Part shown: in pieces, positions 44,658 to 57,105 of the stretch
How the letters are laid out: each line of letters begins with the position of its first letter
Numbering within the stretch: the first letter of the stretch is position 1
Assembly: GCF_030269925.1 (NCBI RefSeq)
Contig: NC_085124.1
Coordinates: 7,440,001 to 7,504,000, forward strand
DNA from: Bombyx mori
Taxonomy: Eukaryota; Arthropoda; Insecta; Lepidoptera; Bombycidae
DNA length: 64,000 nt
Direction of reading: 5' to 3'
The notes under the pieces: model-generated
What the model saw: the letters and a program-made list of their open reading frames with translations, nothing else
Databases searched by the model: none
What the model was told of the DNA's origin: nothing
Translations under genes and position numbers: made by a program

Positions 44658-44906
44658 TTACTGGTGGTAGGACCTCTTGTGAGTCCGCGCCGGTAGGTAC
44701 CACCGCCTTACCTATTTTTGCCGTGAAGCAGTAATGCGTTTCGGTCTGAAGGGTGGGGCAGCCGTTGTAACTATACTGAGATCTTTAGAACTTATATCTC
44801 AAGGTGGGTGGCGCATTTATGTTGTAGATGGCTATGGGCTCCAGTAACTACTTAACACCAGGTGGGTTGTGAGCTCGTCCACCCATCTAAGCAATCAAAA
44901 AATAAA
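44658..44906 (+). mobile_element. Headless BMC1-type SINE tail
   Basis: Starts exactly at TTACTGGTGGTAGGACCTC and runs to AAGCAATCAAAAAATAAA. Little decayed. No tRNA head. Confidence 0.9.
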
Positions 44907-44919
44907 GCACCAAAATACA

Positions 44920-45174
44920 GCACTCGTCGAACCTGTCGCTTGCGACGAAGGGCTCGACGAGTGAATTAACCCATAGGCACAACACACTGAGTTTCTCGCC
45001 GGATCTTCTCAGTGGGTAGGGTTTCCGATCTGGTGGTAGATTCTGCGAAGCACTGCTCTTGCTAGGGCCAGTGTTAGCAACACTCCCGGTTAGAGCCCCG
45101 TGAGCTCACCTATACATCAAGGAGAAGCTGAAATAGCCTCTCAAGGCTATCAACATGGGTATGGAAAAAAAAAC
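44920..45174 (+). mobile_element. Bm1-type SINE
   Basis: Starts near GCACTCGTCGAACCTGTCGC and contains CGACGAAGGGCTCGACGAG, the core at 44987-45012, GATCTGGTGGTAGATTCTGC, AAGCACTGCTCTTGCTAGGG, GAGCCCCGTGAGCTCACC and TAGCCTCTCAAGGCTATCA, ending in poly(A). The best Bm1 copy in the window. Its first 50 bases also match the coding end and 3' UTR start of the LINE at 34107-34160, antisense to that listing. Confidence 0.85.
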
Positions 45175-46426
45175 AAAAATTTGATCCTGTTGCTGCGGTT
45201 TAAATATTTAACTTTAACATTCTAAAACTGAACTGTCACCGTGGATAAACAGATACGATACCTCCTGGAAAAAAAAAACTTTCAACCCTTTTTATTACTT
45301 TGCTTGTGAATTCAGTCAGGTAAAAAGTAGTTACTAATATCAAAATATACGCTATATACAACTAATAGAATAAGAAACACGACCAGTGTGAAATGAAGAA
45401 CCAATAGACATTTTGGTTCAAAATAAAAATAAACAGGTATTTAAAAAAGTAAAGAACACCTACTTCACACTTCACATTCGTCTAACCTGAAAGTAAGGCA
45501 CATATCAAAATAACGTCACAAATAACAGTGTTTCTACTTATATCCATCCACACGATCCTTAAAGCCAAATGAATTTAATTGAAAACAAATTTCTTAATTA
45601 ATGTGAACAAGTACAAAACGCTCAGCTTATTTTAGACGCACAATAATAGCCAGTTAGAGGTGCTTAATTTAAACTCGTTGTTCATTTGGATTGATTAAGT
45701 TGAAATCGAAACAATTTTGTTATTTGCGAGAGTCAGACGAAAACGATCCTATATTTATTTGGGAATTAATTAGGCTAGAGAAATGATACTATCAATTTAG
45801 ATAATAAATTATATTGTTCATTCATTTTAATCTTTAATCAGAGAAAATATTAGTTATATTTATTGTTTGTTTATCGTATTAGTGTCTTAAGGACGCTTTC
45901 ATTTTCATTATTAGTTTTGTTCATTGAGTTGACACATCAATTTCCGGAAATATATCTCCATAATTTTGATTTTAAAATCCGGATTATAAAAGAAATATTC
46001 TTAAACTTTTTTTCAGATAAAAAAACAAAATAAAAGTGAGTTGTATATATCTGGTCGAACGGACTTAAATACTTGAAACTACTAACGTCAGATAACTTTA
46101 CTGATTCAATTTATAATCAGTCAAACAGAACTTCACCAAAGAGGTTTTGGAATTGTGTGAAAAACAGAAAGTAAGTGTCGGATACGCGTCAGCTGGACGA
46201 CATTAGTTAGGCGATGCGAGAAAATTTAATAAAAGCTCTTATCGCTTTGTCCCGGGGAGATGGCGCTCGACGGAGCGGTGTCCTCAACGTTTTTGTGCCG
46301 TTGCACAAAACGGGAAAATCCCTCTACCTAACAGTCGATTCGGATTTAATACCCTTTTCGTGCATACAATTCATCGCTTCAACTAGAAGTGAAGCTATCT
46401 ACTTTATGTTCTTGAAAGTCGATTAG
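45175..46426. other. AT-rich stretch, no gene seen
   Basis: GC content rises at 46185-46330 (GATGGCGCTCGACGGAGCGG), where a plus frame 46214-46426 is open. It has no recognisable domain. Confidence 0.4.
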
Positions 46427-46854
46427 AAGTCGTCGTGGCCTAAAGGATAAGACGTCCGGTGCATTCGTATCTAGCGATGCAACGGTGTTCCAATCACGCA
46501 GCCGGGTACCGATTTTTCTAATGAAATACGTACTTAACAAAAGTTCCCGATTAATTTCCACGGTGAAGGAATAACAGCGTGTAATAAAAATGAAACCCGC
46601 AAAATTATAATTGTAATTACTGGTGGTAGGACCTCTTGTGAGTCCGCACGGGTAGGTACCACCACCCCGTCTATTTCTGCCGTGAAGCAGCAGTGCGTTT
46701 CGGTTTAAAGGGTGGTGTAGCCGCTGTAACTATACTGAGACCTTAGAACTTATATCTCAAGGTGGGTGGCGCATTTACGTTGTAGATGGCCTCCAGTAAC
46801 GACTTAACGCCAGGTGGGCTGAGAGCTCGTCCACCCACCTAAGCAATAAAAAAA
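46427..46854 (+). mobile_element. Full-length tRNA-headed SINE with BMC1-type tail
   Basis: Head AAGTCGTCGTGGCCTAAAGG, GACGTCCGGTGCATTCGTAT, B box altered to GTGTTCCAATCACGC, spacer and tail to AAGCAATAAAAAAA. Two changes in the B box should weaken Pol III transcription. Confidence 0.9.
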
Positions 46855-49800
46855 TTGCATTAGTTAAATATAAACATAATTTTCTACAAAAATCTACACT
46901 CAATTCATTTGCATCCTCGGTTGGAAGCGGTCAAAATCATTCAAATAACACGAAACTAAAATTTTATAAATTTAAAAAGTTTATTAAGTTAAACAAATAA
47001 TTACATTTCGCTGAATTTTATCATTCAACATGGCGCCGTTGTCGCTTTAGAGCGCACCTCATCATTAATATTCAAAATGCAAATTGCTGGCAGCACTCAG
47101 GGCAATGCACCCGTCTCAGATCTTACTTTCCCAGAAATAATTTCATTAACATCTGCATACTTGCATGTTCCTTGCAAAATTCCTTTGAGCTGCCTAGAAC
47201 CTCTTGGGTTTACGTGTAGCTCTGTACTTTGTTACAAGAAAAAGTATTTTCTAACGCAAGTCTTAACCTTAAGTTAGCCTTACCAGATTATGTTTCTTAG
47301 CACAATATTTCACACGAATAAGTATAAATAATATAGAATAACTTCGCAACTTTAATATTAAAAAAAATCTTTATGGTAATAATCGAGTCTATTGAGTTAA
47401 AAACCCGAGACTTTTATAAAAAATCGTAGTCAAATTACAATTTCTTTTACAATGTCATTTATTACATTCTATTATTGTCATAAGATTAAAGTTAAGATTA
47501 AAATTCTCAAAATAAACATTTTTCCTTTCACACAAAATGACACTTCTGATAATTATTAAAACTTTTACCGTTTTTTAAGTAAACAAAACGGTAACTTGTA
47601 AAATAAATAAAACAAACACTACATTTAACCATAAAGTGTATTTAAAACTACCTTGAACGTGCATTTAATTTTGTATTGTGGCAGCTAGGTACTTATCAAA
47701 TCAGAATGCAAGATTAACCAGTCCAACATACAACTTGGCATGATACCAGTATACTCAAGAAACTAGGGCTTAGGTAGATAAATAAGTAAAATATGTTACT
47801 ACAGATAAAGAAGAAGTAATGGAATCTCGAGGTACAATTGATATGAAAAATCACCACAATTTTTTTGAAAAAAAAATTATTTTACCAGAACGCACAAATG
47901 TTACTCTAACTAATTTCACTAAGTATAAATATTTGTCTCCAAATACCCTAACGTTAATTAATGGAATGGTCGCCGGCATTGATCCACATGTTGAGTTCTG
48001 GATACCGATCTTGAATTGAAGAGGCAGCTTTTGACAGAAATCCGATCATCTCTAATCGCAGATCAGAAATCCAATTTACTATCATATCGAGAATGTCTCC
48101 AACATATTATACGAACCAAGATTGTTTATATTTTAATATTAATGGCCTGTTTGAACAAAAATCTTGTTGTAAATGTATAGATTCTAGTATTGTTTAATAA
48201 TAAAATATAAATATTAATATAAGTCTACGTATTATATATGTATATTAATATATATTTTATTCTAACTAAACGTGAGTTTTGTGCCCGTGCACTAGAGACT
48301 ATTTTCAATCAATTCCAGTTTTTTTGTTAGTGAAACATCTGATATATGAATATTTTGTTCCTACTGACAGCAATTTGGATAGATTCAACGTTTTTATATT
48401 TTCGGTTTAATATTTTCTGAATTTCGTTTTTAACATCATTTTATTTTACCAAGAAAATAACGTGCTACACAGAAAAAATGAATAAAAATAGGTAACGCAT
48501 AGAGAAACCCTTAAAGAAAATTGGATTCCTGAAACGGCTTTATATTTTTCCTTTGGAATGCGACACTTAAGCTTAATATTAAAATCCACTGAAAAAATCC
48601 TGAACAGTTATGGCGTGTGGGAAACATTTTTGTTACTAGCTTAGATAAACAGAGGACCTAGTCTGACTAGAGACATAACCAGCCCAGCTCGGTTGCTCAC
48701 CTTGAGAAATAAGTTCGATTTTTCAATTCTAAAATTTAGTTTAAATATTCGGCTATTCGGACGAGACATTGTTACAAATCCAATAACAACCAGTCGCAAC
48801 GGCATAGCCGAGTGTCTGGCATTGGAATAAAGGTTTAGATGCCCGTTATTCGAATACTATTGAGATCCTCAATGCTACCAACATTCAAGTTTCGTCTGTG
48901 GGGTTCAAGAACGATTATTAGCCAGGCGAATCGTCAAGTGATATAGCACAATGTATTATTTATTTATATTTATTATGTATTTATATTATGCATTAGCATT
49001 ATGTATTTTTTATAAATTTAATAAGATAAAAACAACCCTTTTTATGGTTCAAATAGTTTTTCTGTAATTTTTTTCTCGAATAATGTCTGTTCATTTTAAG
49101 AAAAAACTAAAAGATAATCTTATTAGTGGAAATTATTATCACATAAATGATTTTCTTAGGGACGACATTGAAAATAAATGGAAGTTTTAATTATTAGTTG
49201 AATTATGGATGAATGAATGGTAAATTATATAATATTATAATATCTTGCACTGCACTAAAATTCGCATGTCAAATAATGACAAAGCATACACGCTGCTTTT
49301 AACTTATGTAAGAATTCATTTTCATTTTGGCAAATAAATGATTTCTTTCTTTCTTTCATAAAAAGACAAAATTTCAAAGTATTACCACAGCAAAACTACA
49401 CTTTTACAATCTCAAATCACTTATGCCCGAAGAATATTAAGCATTGTATGTCTCTTTCTTTCTTATTACCGACGCCTCAAACATCATTTCGGAGACATTC
49501 AATATTTCGAAAAAAGAGAATATTAATTCAACGGATATCAAAAAAAAGATTTTAATTACCATATTTTAATCGCACGCGTGAACACTTTTAAGACATATTG
49601 CGTGATACTTCATTGTAAATCTTTGGTGTCGTGTTAAAAGGTGATACTGAGACGGTAGACCTGCGGAGATCGCACGCTGCGAATTGATGATTAATCGAAC
49701 ATTCTGTGTGATACAATCTTCCCAAAATAATCATACTACTGAACACTGAATCATCTTTTTTTAGCATTGATGTGTAGACGGATCTTATGCTGCGTTGCGT

Positions 49801-50618
49801 GTAAGGTTGCCATAAGAACTCATAGACATTACATCGCAAATGTCGTCTTCGAATATTTGAATATTAATTCTACTTTAAAATTATATAGTTGAAAAGAGCG
49901 ATTTTTAATACGCTTTTATTAGCTTCAGACGTATGTATGTTAGTATGTAACGGAATCTTTAACCATGATTTTGACCCCCTTCAAAACGTAAGATTAACTC
50001 AAAATTTGGCATACTTATTAAGGACCGATGACGATTCAATATTTAAAAACAAATTGAAAAAATTGAAATTCAACTAAAAAAGGAAAAATAAATAATATTT
50101 TAAAAAAATACGCTTATATTGAAAATCCAACTAAAAAATGGAATATAAAATTTAATAAATTTGAATTAAAATTAATATAAGAAAAAATGATTTTATTGTA
50201 AAAAAAGCGTAATTTTTTTTTTTGGATATCCTATAAAAGCGAATTTTTTGAGTTTTTTTAAACTATTATTTATTATCTATTATTTGTATTTCATTCATTA
50301 CAAACAAATTTCACTGGATATATCTCAGACAGCTGTACAGGTTTTCATATAGAATCTTATCATAGGCAAATCCAATATCAACGTTCAATAGATTATCAAC
50401 AACAATTCATTCCGTATCCACTCTCAGGCGACTGGTTTATACTAGAAAGCCCGACATAAATCCTCCAAGTAAAGACAAATTACACGACCTTTTTTTCCTT
50501 TGGATTCCCGTAGGATAACGGGTACGGCAAAATCCCAACGAACGTGTCGTTTAATGGAATGATTATATATTTCTTCTGATCTCTCGACATTTCCTTAGAA
50601 TTAAATAAATTATAATAA
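46855..50618. other. Long AT-rich stretch, no gene seen
   Basis: Frames at 47077-47277, 47819-48019, 49588-49839 and 49889-50077 show no domain. At 49325-49363 GGCAAATAAATGATTTC with TTTC repeats resembles the 3' end of a LINE, but nothing coding precedes it. Low-complexity A/T runs occupy 50060-50280. Confidence 0.4.
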
Positions 50619-51036
50619 TCTATATATTAATACGTGAAGCAAAAACTTTGTATCCCTTTTTACGAAAATTGCGCGGACGGAGGAGTATGAAATTTTCCAC
50701 ACTTATACAGAATACAGAGAAGAAGTGCACAATGCTAATTTTTTTTTAAATAATGCATAAAAGATACATTAAATCAATAAAGAAAACATTACACACACTA
50801 CATACCATGTATTTGACGCACACACGCATGCATACTATTTATTGTCAAACTTTTGTTCTTGACGTCTGTTGTCAAATTGAGAATAGATTAAATATTGTTT
50901 GTCTTTATTAAATTTTTTTATAGTGTAGCCTTGGCGAAATTTGTGATTATAGAAGTATAAAATACAATCATAATAGTGTTCAAACTTACAATTCCAATTA
51001 ATTATAGTCGAATTTCGACTACTGCGGGACCTCTAG
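50619..51036 (+). mobile_element. Non-autonomous Helitron, family of three copies
   Basis: Starts A|TCTATATATTAATACGTGAA, contains GCGCGGACGGAGGAGTATG and GTGTAGCCTTGGCGAAATTTG, and ends with hairpin AGTCGAATTTCGACT, then ACTGCGGGACCT, CTAG and T. Copies of the same family are at 59977-60429 and 63636-64000. No coding capacity. Confidence 0.85.
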
Positions 51037-51039
51037 TAA

Positions 51040-51262
51040 TAATTAATAATGCCTTTATTTCCCGAAAACTTTACATTTTAAGCTAACAATTTTAAGTAGA
51101 CTAAAAAATTAATAAAAAACAATATAATAAATTAAAACAAAATATAAAAGTAAAATCTACACTTCTACTACAAAATGTCTCTTATCTCGGTGTGACTTTC
51201 GGCAAAGGCCTCTTTCAACTCTTTCCACTGCTTTCTGTCTGTTGCTACTCTAACCCAAAGAT
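51040..51262 (-). pseudogene. C-terminal end and 3' UTR of an RTE-like LINE
   Basis: On the minus strand, coding from about 51260 to the stop at 51168-51170: LWVRVATDRKQWKELKEAFA then ESHTEIRDIL. 'DR..W+.L.EA' is the usual last block of RTE-like LINE proteins. The 3' UTR continues to AAATAAAGGCATTATTAATT close to 51045, next to the CTAG end of the Helitron. Only about 30 codons survive. Confidence 0.6.
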
Positions 51263-51300
51263 TAAATAAATTATTAAAACAGAAATAACTAATTACTGAT

Positions 51301-51328
51301 ATTTATTTATTTATTTATTTATTTATTT
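51301..51328. repeat. (ATTT)7 microsatellite
   Basis: Seven perfect ATTT units. They may be the 3' tail of a minus-strand LINE lying to the right (51329-51430), but I cannot identify that DNA. Confidence 0.9.
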
Positions 51329-51547
51329 GGGAAACAAACAGTACAATACAAAACATACAAAACAGACAATATGATGTATCGGTTTGATTTTATTAAGGAA
51401 ACGGTTCGTAAGCGTACCAAATAATCTTCAATTGATTGTGTGCAATGAAATACATACCTATTAGGTTAGAATAGGATAGGGATAGCTGGGCGATGTCAAT
51501 GAGCATGCATCATCATCAGTAATTACTGTCGCTTGACAGTAATTATC

Positions 51548-51682
51548 TTTTTTTTTATTGCTTAGATGGGTGGAAGAGCTCGCAGCCCACCTGGTGTTAA
51601 GGGGTTACTGGAGCCCATAGACATCTACAACATAAATGCGCCACCCACCCTGAGATATAAGTTCTAAGGTCTCAAGTATAGT
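51548..51682 (-). mobile_element. 3' half of BMC1-type tail
   Basis: TTTTTTTTATTGCTTAGATG to GTTCTAAGGTCTCAAGTATAG: the last 130 bases of the tail, little decayed, truncated inside. Confidence 0.9.
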
Positions 51683-53664
51683 ATTTTAAATCAGGTCAAA
51701 AGATCGAGCGTCCTGTCATTTTTAATAACTATGTATATATTTTAAAGACAATGTACCTATATGATTATCTTTTTCAGCGGTCGACGACTTTACATTACGA
51801 CTCTTTATAAATTGGTTTGGACATTTAAAATTGTGTTTCTATGCTTCAATCACTGAAGTTTCAATTGTTATTAATCAGCAGCAGTATTAAAATAATAATT
51901 GTACATTAAAAATAATTTACGTAACAAGATATAATTTACAAGAGTAAGTATAAACATTTGGTAGATAAGTAACTCCACTTACCTAAAAAGGTCGCTCATT
52001 AAAAGGACTTACTACGCATTGTAAACGCCTTTAATTGTACTATTACAGGAGTTTTGTAACGATAAAATCATACAATTTATGAATCTATTGTCTAGAAAAC
52101 CAATTCCATTAACGAAGAAACAAATTAAATCAATGATCTAAAATATCGTACTTAAAATAATAGTTCTACTACTAATAATAGTTACAAAAAGTACTATTCT
52201 AAAGAGTAAAATAAAATGCTTATCGTATAATTTCAGGTAAAATTCCTTGATTTTAAAAATCAATCAATTTTTGGCGTCTTTACGACTTGAATATTCTGAT
52301 CAATGCTTGCTAAAATGTTTCGCATATAAGTAAGGCATGACAATTTTATAAAACATGTTTTATTAATAGACATATTTTTAAACTAAAATGCTACTAGTGT
52401 CATCATCATCAGTCTCATCTGATGAAAAAGCTACAGAAATAGTGAAAACTAATTACTAAACATAAAAATGAATTTGAAAATTAAATTCCGTATATTTTAA
52501 ATAAAAGTCCTTTGAATTTAGATTTAATTTACAGAGCTATACATAAATTACATTTATAATGACCATTATTGTAAAACAGTAACTTCATAGATAAATACCT
52601 AATTTAAATCTAATGCTGGATATAGGTCAAGATTTACCACAATGATCGGTGTTGTGTAAATGTTAAGGATATTTAAAGATCATAAAAGATCAACGTCATT
52701 AAAAGGAATTACGAAAACATGTGTATCATAATTATATTATTGGTGGTAAAAAAAATGACCTTTTATCCTTTACGAGATACCTAGAACTATTAAAGAACAA
52801 GTAGAAATATCATCGTTCAAATTCAAACAAAAAAATTACACAGCATTAGCAAACATTACCGTTAGATTTAACACCGCCAAAATTCTCCTTCTAGCATAAT
52901 TCAACTTTAAAACTAAGTTATAACGGTAACGACTGCGAGGCGGCACTTTAAACCATGGGATGAAATAATAAGGCACATTCAGAGCACGTGTAGCTCCATC
53001 CATCTCGGTAATTGTCGACAGGCGGAAGATAGCTGGAGAGTTACGACGTCACATAACGTGCTAATGATGTCATAACTGCATTGGCCCTGCCTACACTCGC
53101 ACCTATGCAAGCTCTACAACTTCAGAATTATACTAGCAAACTCAATACAGTGCTTACTGCCTTAAAATTGTCATTATGACAAGGAAATGTAAATTGGTGG
53201 TATTTAGTTATTAGCACCGGATTTCGCTAGTCGTGATCATCTGTGACCACGAAAACCGTAAAATTCTCAGGACGTCTTAAATTATGTAAACCACAAACGT
53301 GAGATTAATACATAAATAAAAATATAATTTTAATTACATAATTTTAAATGTTCGGGTCATTTGAATTTGCCTTAATACCTACTGTGTCAGCTTGAGAGTT
53401 TTTCTAGTAGAACATAACCTCTTTTTTTCTATCATTTCGACTTGATAATGTATTCACAGTATAAATTAGAACTTATGGTTAGAGATGACGTTTTAAAATC
53501 GAATGAATAAGTTTATTATTTTTATTTATTACTTGCACATGAAATAATGTGATTAGTATGCAAATCAACAAGAATTAGTAAATCCTTTCAGAACGATTAA
53601 TAATTTGAGCATTATTCAGCCACGAATGTAACTAAGGACTAAAACTTTTTCAAAAAAAACCAAT
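51683..53664. other. AT-rich stretch, no gene seen
   Basis: GC content rises at 52925-53110 (CTGCGAGGCGGCAC, ACGACGTCACATAACGTGC), without an open frame. Confidence 0.4.
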
Positions 53665-53922
53665 ATAATTGTAACTGGTGGTAGGACCTCTTGAGAGTCC
53701 GAGCAGATAGGTACCACCACCCTGCCTATTTCTGCCGTAAAGCAGTAATGCATTTCGGTTTGAAGGGTGGGGCAACCGTTGTAACTATACTTGAGACCTT
53801 AGAACTTATATCTCAAGGTGGGTGGCGCATTTACGTTGTAGATGTCTATGGGCTCCAGTAACCACTTAAAACCAGGTGTGCTGTGAGCTCGTCCACCCAT
53901 CTAAGCAATAAAAAATAAAAAT
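53665..53922 (+). mobile_element. Headless BMC1-type SINE tail
   Basis: Starts near ATAATTGTAACTGGTGG and ends CTAAGCAATAAAAAATAAAA. Well preserved. Confidence 0.9.
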
Positions 53923-54232
53923 AAACCTGCCAAGGCTACACAGCTTTTTAAAACTAAGTTCTTGTGAGAAATTATACATTCGCTTACACGTGTAACCGAA
54001 GCAAGATAGTTGTTCCGCAGGTCTGGCTATTCTGCGCAATAAACGTCACATGTCAGGTGGTTCCACGATAAATCTACCGCGGTGTCGTCGGCACCCCTTC
54101 ATGAATCACCCGATGAAATGCTAACTTATCTGCTACGTACATTCGGAACAGACTTGACGTTTCATCTTCTTTCAAAAGTAAATTGATAATCTTCGTGTAT
54201 TAGATAATTTCTTGCGTCAGTTTAATTTTTTT

Positions 54233-54465
54233 TTGTTGGGGTTCGGGATAAATCAAAATGCTACCGAATTACATGTTAACGCTGTATTAGCACTTAGAAC
54301 AGTTAAAATACATCACAAACTCTTTAAAATTCTCAATTCACTTCTTCCGCTTCGCTTCAGGTGATCCGTTCGCTGTTTCGCTTCGAGTAGTTCCGATTAC
54401 TAACTGACTGCGTGCCATCTCTGCAACGCTTTTATAGCGGATACCACATCCCTAGAATTATCGAT
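54233..54465. repeat. Partial LTR related to the solo LTR at 34849
   Basis: Shares CTCAATTCACTTCTTCC, CTTCGCTTCAGGTGATCC, GCCATCTCTGCAACGC and CATCCCTAGA with 34849-35225 in the same order. The left edge is TGTTGGGG; the right part of the LTR is missing. A decayed or truncated relative. Confidence 0.7.
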
Positions 54466-56673
54466 AAGAAAACAAGTTTTTCTTATCTTTGGGCTTGAGC
54501 TTGCCAATCTGTGCTGTAAACCAGTAACACTTTCAAAGGAAAGACAAACGTATTTGTACCATAATTGGGACTGCAAAATGTAGTCAAAACTGGTGGTCAG
54601 ATGCTTCTCTGCTCATCAACGTTAATGAAAACTAATTATTTTCTGTAAACTCGAAAAGACTACTGCTAAACCAAATAAAACAGCTTAACACGAAATAAAA
54701 CCCAAAATATACACAGTAATACCCACAATGTATCGATTTTTTTATTATTAATTCGAAAAAAGATATGTATGTGAATTGTTGGCGTTCTGGATATGGGCTA
54801 TTAACATACTGCCGACAACGATCAGATAAAAGGCATTTGTGAAATTTAGTCGATGTTTTATAATTACAGGGCGTGTGATAGCATCGCGACGACACGCCTC
54901 TCGCGCCTTAATTTATAGGAACCGAATACTTTCAAATACATAATCAAGATACCAAAAATCAAATTACTCCTGATACGTAATATTCAGCTGAGATTGTATG
55001 AGTTTCGATCAAAATAGTCGTTCGCGAAAATTTTTGTTGACCACCCTCATATTATGTTAATAAGAATCGTTAATTCAATGTTCGAAAGAACAAGAATTAT
55101 AATCTAAAGAATTCGCATCACCGTCTGCACGCGCAGCAACAAACTCGCCGCAAAATGTTTTAATTAACCCTTAGTTGAACCGGTCACCAAAAAAAAAAAA
55201 ACGAAAGGTAAAATTTAATTTTAAAGCAGTTCAAAATCAACTCGGCCACTTGTTGCCACTTCCCACGCAACCGATCTGCATACATTTGCAGGCTCTTCCA
55301 TCCTTGCATTTAGCATAAAACAAGCCCGACACCAAGTCATTATGCAGTCGGATTTCGAGGTAGTGCTGCATAAATTTACGCCATTATCAAAATATCGTGA
55401 ATGTAACAAACCGAGCATGAAACGGTTTCAATCAGTTAGGGTCATTATGGCACGCTAAGTATGGTATCCGAAATATGCATTTAATTCATGCTAAGTGATT
55501 TAATTGTTTGTGGTTTCATGTTAACAATTCTCTGATAAAGAAATACAATAAATTGAAGTCGAAAACGTATGTGCGTTTTTCTTCTTACCATTTAGTTATC
55601 CCACTAGATGGGATAACACAAAATTACATTATTTAGTCTTATGGCACTTGCTTTGTAAACTTCCAATCGATAAAAACATCAAAGAATACTACTATAATAG
55701 TTACATATATTAGAGCCCACTATTTTCTAGTCAAAGGTATTGTTGCACAAAAGGGGTAAAAAATAAATCCGCAAATCCTTGAAGTTAAACTTCGATACAA
55801 TGGAACATTCCATTTACTGTTAACAAAGTTTAAGTCTTCGCATCTGCTAGAGACAGTTTAATTTCGGCGATTGGCATTCACAAAATTTTCAATTCTCTGA
55901 CGATCCAAAGTGTTTACTCTTTGCCTACGCATCGCCTTAATGCTGACCCTTAATGGCGCTTAATTTCATCTCAAATATTTAGCGCTACCTAGAACAATTA
56001 GATCAAAGAGAATCGAGCAATGACCGTCAAAAACACTCATTGTTGAGTTCCTTTGATGATCAACCCTCGACCTTCTACTCCATTATTTTGAAGCCCGCTC
56101 GAGGCGCCGCCCCTAACAACTCATTTAATGCTTAGGGATAAACATTCCAAAATTTTGCACATTTTCCCGAACTTATTCCCGAAAATGTGGTCTACATAAC
56201 ACTGAACACGACAAGTTTAACTCGAAAAACTATGTTATAAAAAACAAGTATTGCCTATTAAACTTTATTCCGGTTCTAATATTCCACTAAATAAAATGTG
56301 TAACTACCACTAAAAGCTACATGTATGTAAAAACTACTAAAAGCTACAAGATACAATTTAAGCTATAATCCATAATATTACTATATTGAATTTACATTCG
56401 ACACGGCTATCTACTCGACAGGCTTCAGTAAGCTATGAATATGCACATGTATTAACTGTATCACACAGAGAAGATGTTTCAATTGCTAAAGCAAATGTGC
56501 AAATGATGGCATTTGGACGATGTCTACCAATATCTACAACGGTATGTCCGTTGGTATATCCCGATATGGTATAACAATTGCTATAAGGAATAAATTATTT
56601 GTCATGACACCGTAGTCCTTTCATTATTACACTACTCGACATAGGAACGAAGTTCAGTGCTACTAACTTTTTA
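54466..56673. other. Non-coding stretch, no gene seen
   Basis: A Cys-containing frame at 54632-54895 (-) and one at 55221-55418 (-) show no domain. The second covers the 28-base block that recurs at 9571-9598. Confidence 0.4.
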
Positions 56674-57105
56674 GAAGTCGTCGTGGTCTAAAGGATAAGA
56701 CGTCCGGTGCATTCGTATCTAGCGATGCAACGGTGTTCGAGTCCCGCAGGCGGGTACCAATTTTTCTAATGAAATACGTACTTAACAAATGTTCACGATT
56801 GACTTCCACGGTAAAGGAATAACATCGTGTAATAAAAACCAAACCCGCAAAATCATAATTTGCGTAATTACTGGTGGTAGAACCTCTTGTGAGGCCGCAC
56901 GGGTAGGTACCACCGCCCTGCCTATTTCTGCCAGTAATGCGTTTCGGTTTGAAGGGTGAGGCAGCCGTTGTAATTATACTGAGACCTTAGAACTTATATC
57001 TCAAGGTGGGTGGCGCATTTACATTGTAGTTGTCTAAGGGCTCCAGTAACTACTTAACACCAGGTGGGCTGTGAGCTTGTCCACCCATATAAGCAATAAA
57101 AAAAA
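56674..57105 (+). mobile_element. Full-length tRNA-headed SINE with BMC1-type tail
   Basis: Head AAGTCGTCGTGGTCTAAAGG, B box GTGTTCGAGTCCCGC, spacer, tail and AAGCAATAAAAAAAA. The A and B boxes are close to consensus, so this is the best candidate here for a copy that can be transcribed. A small deletion lies near 56930 (TCTGCC|AGTAATGCG). Confidence 0.9.

Noticed and set aside
46427..46510. Possible tRNA-Arg gene
   Set aside because: A- and B-box-like motifs are present, but no cloverleaf closes and the same sequence is the head of a SINE found in six places here.
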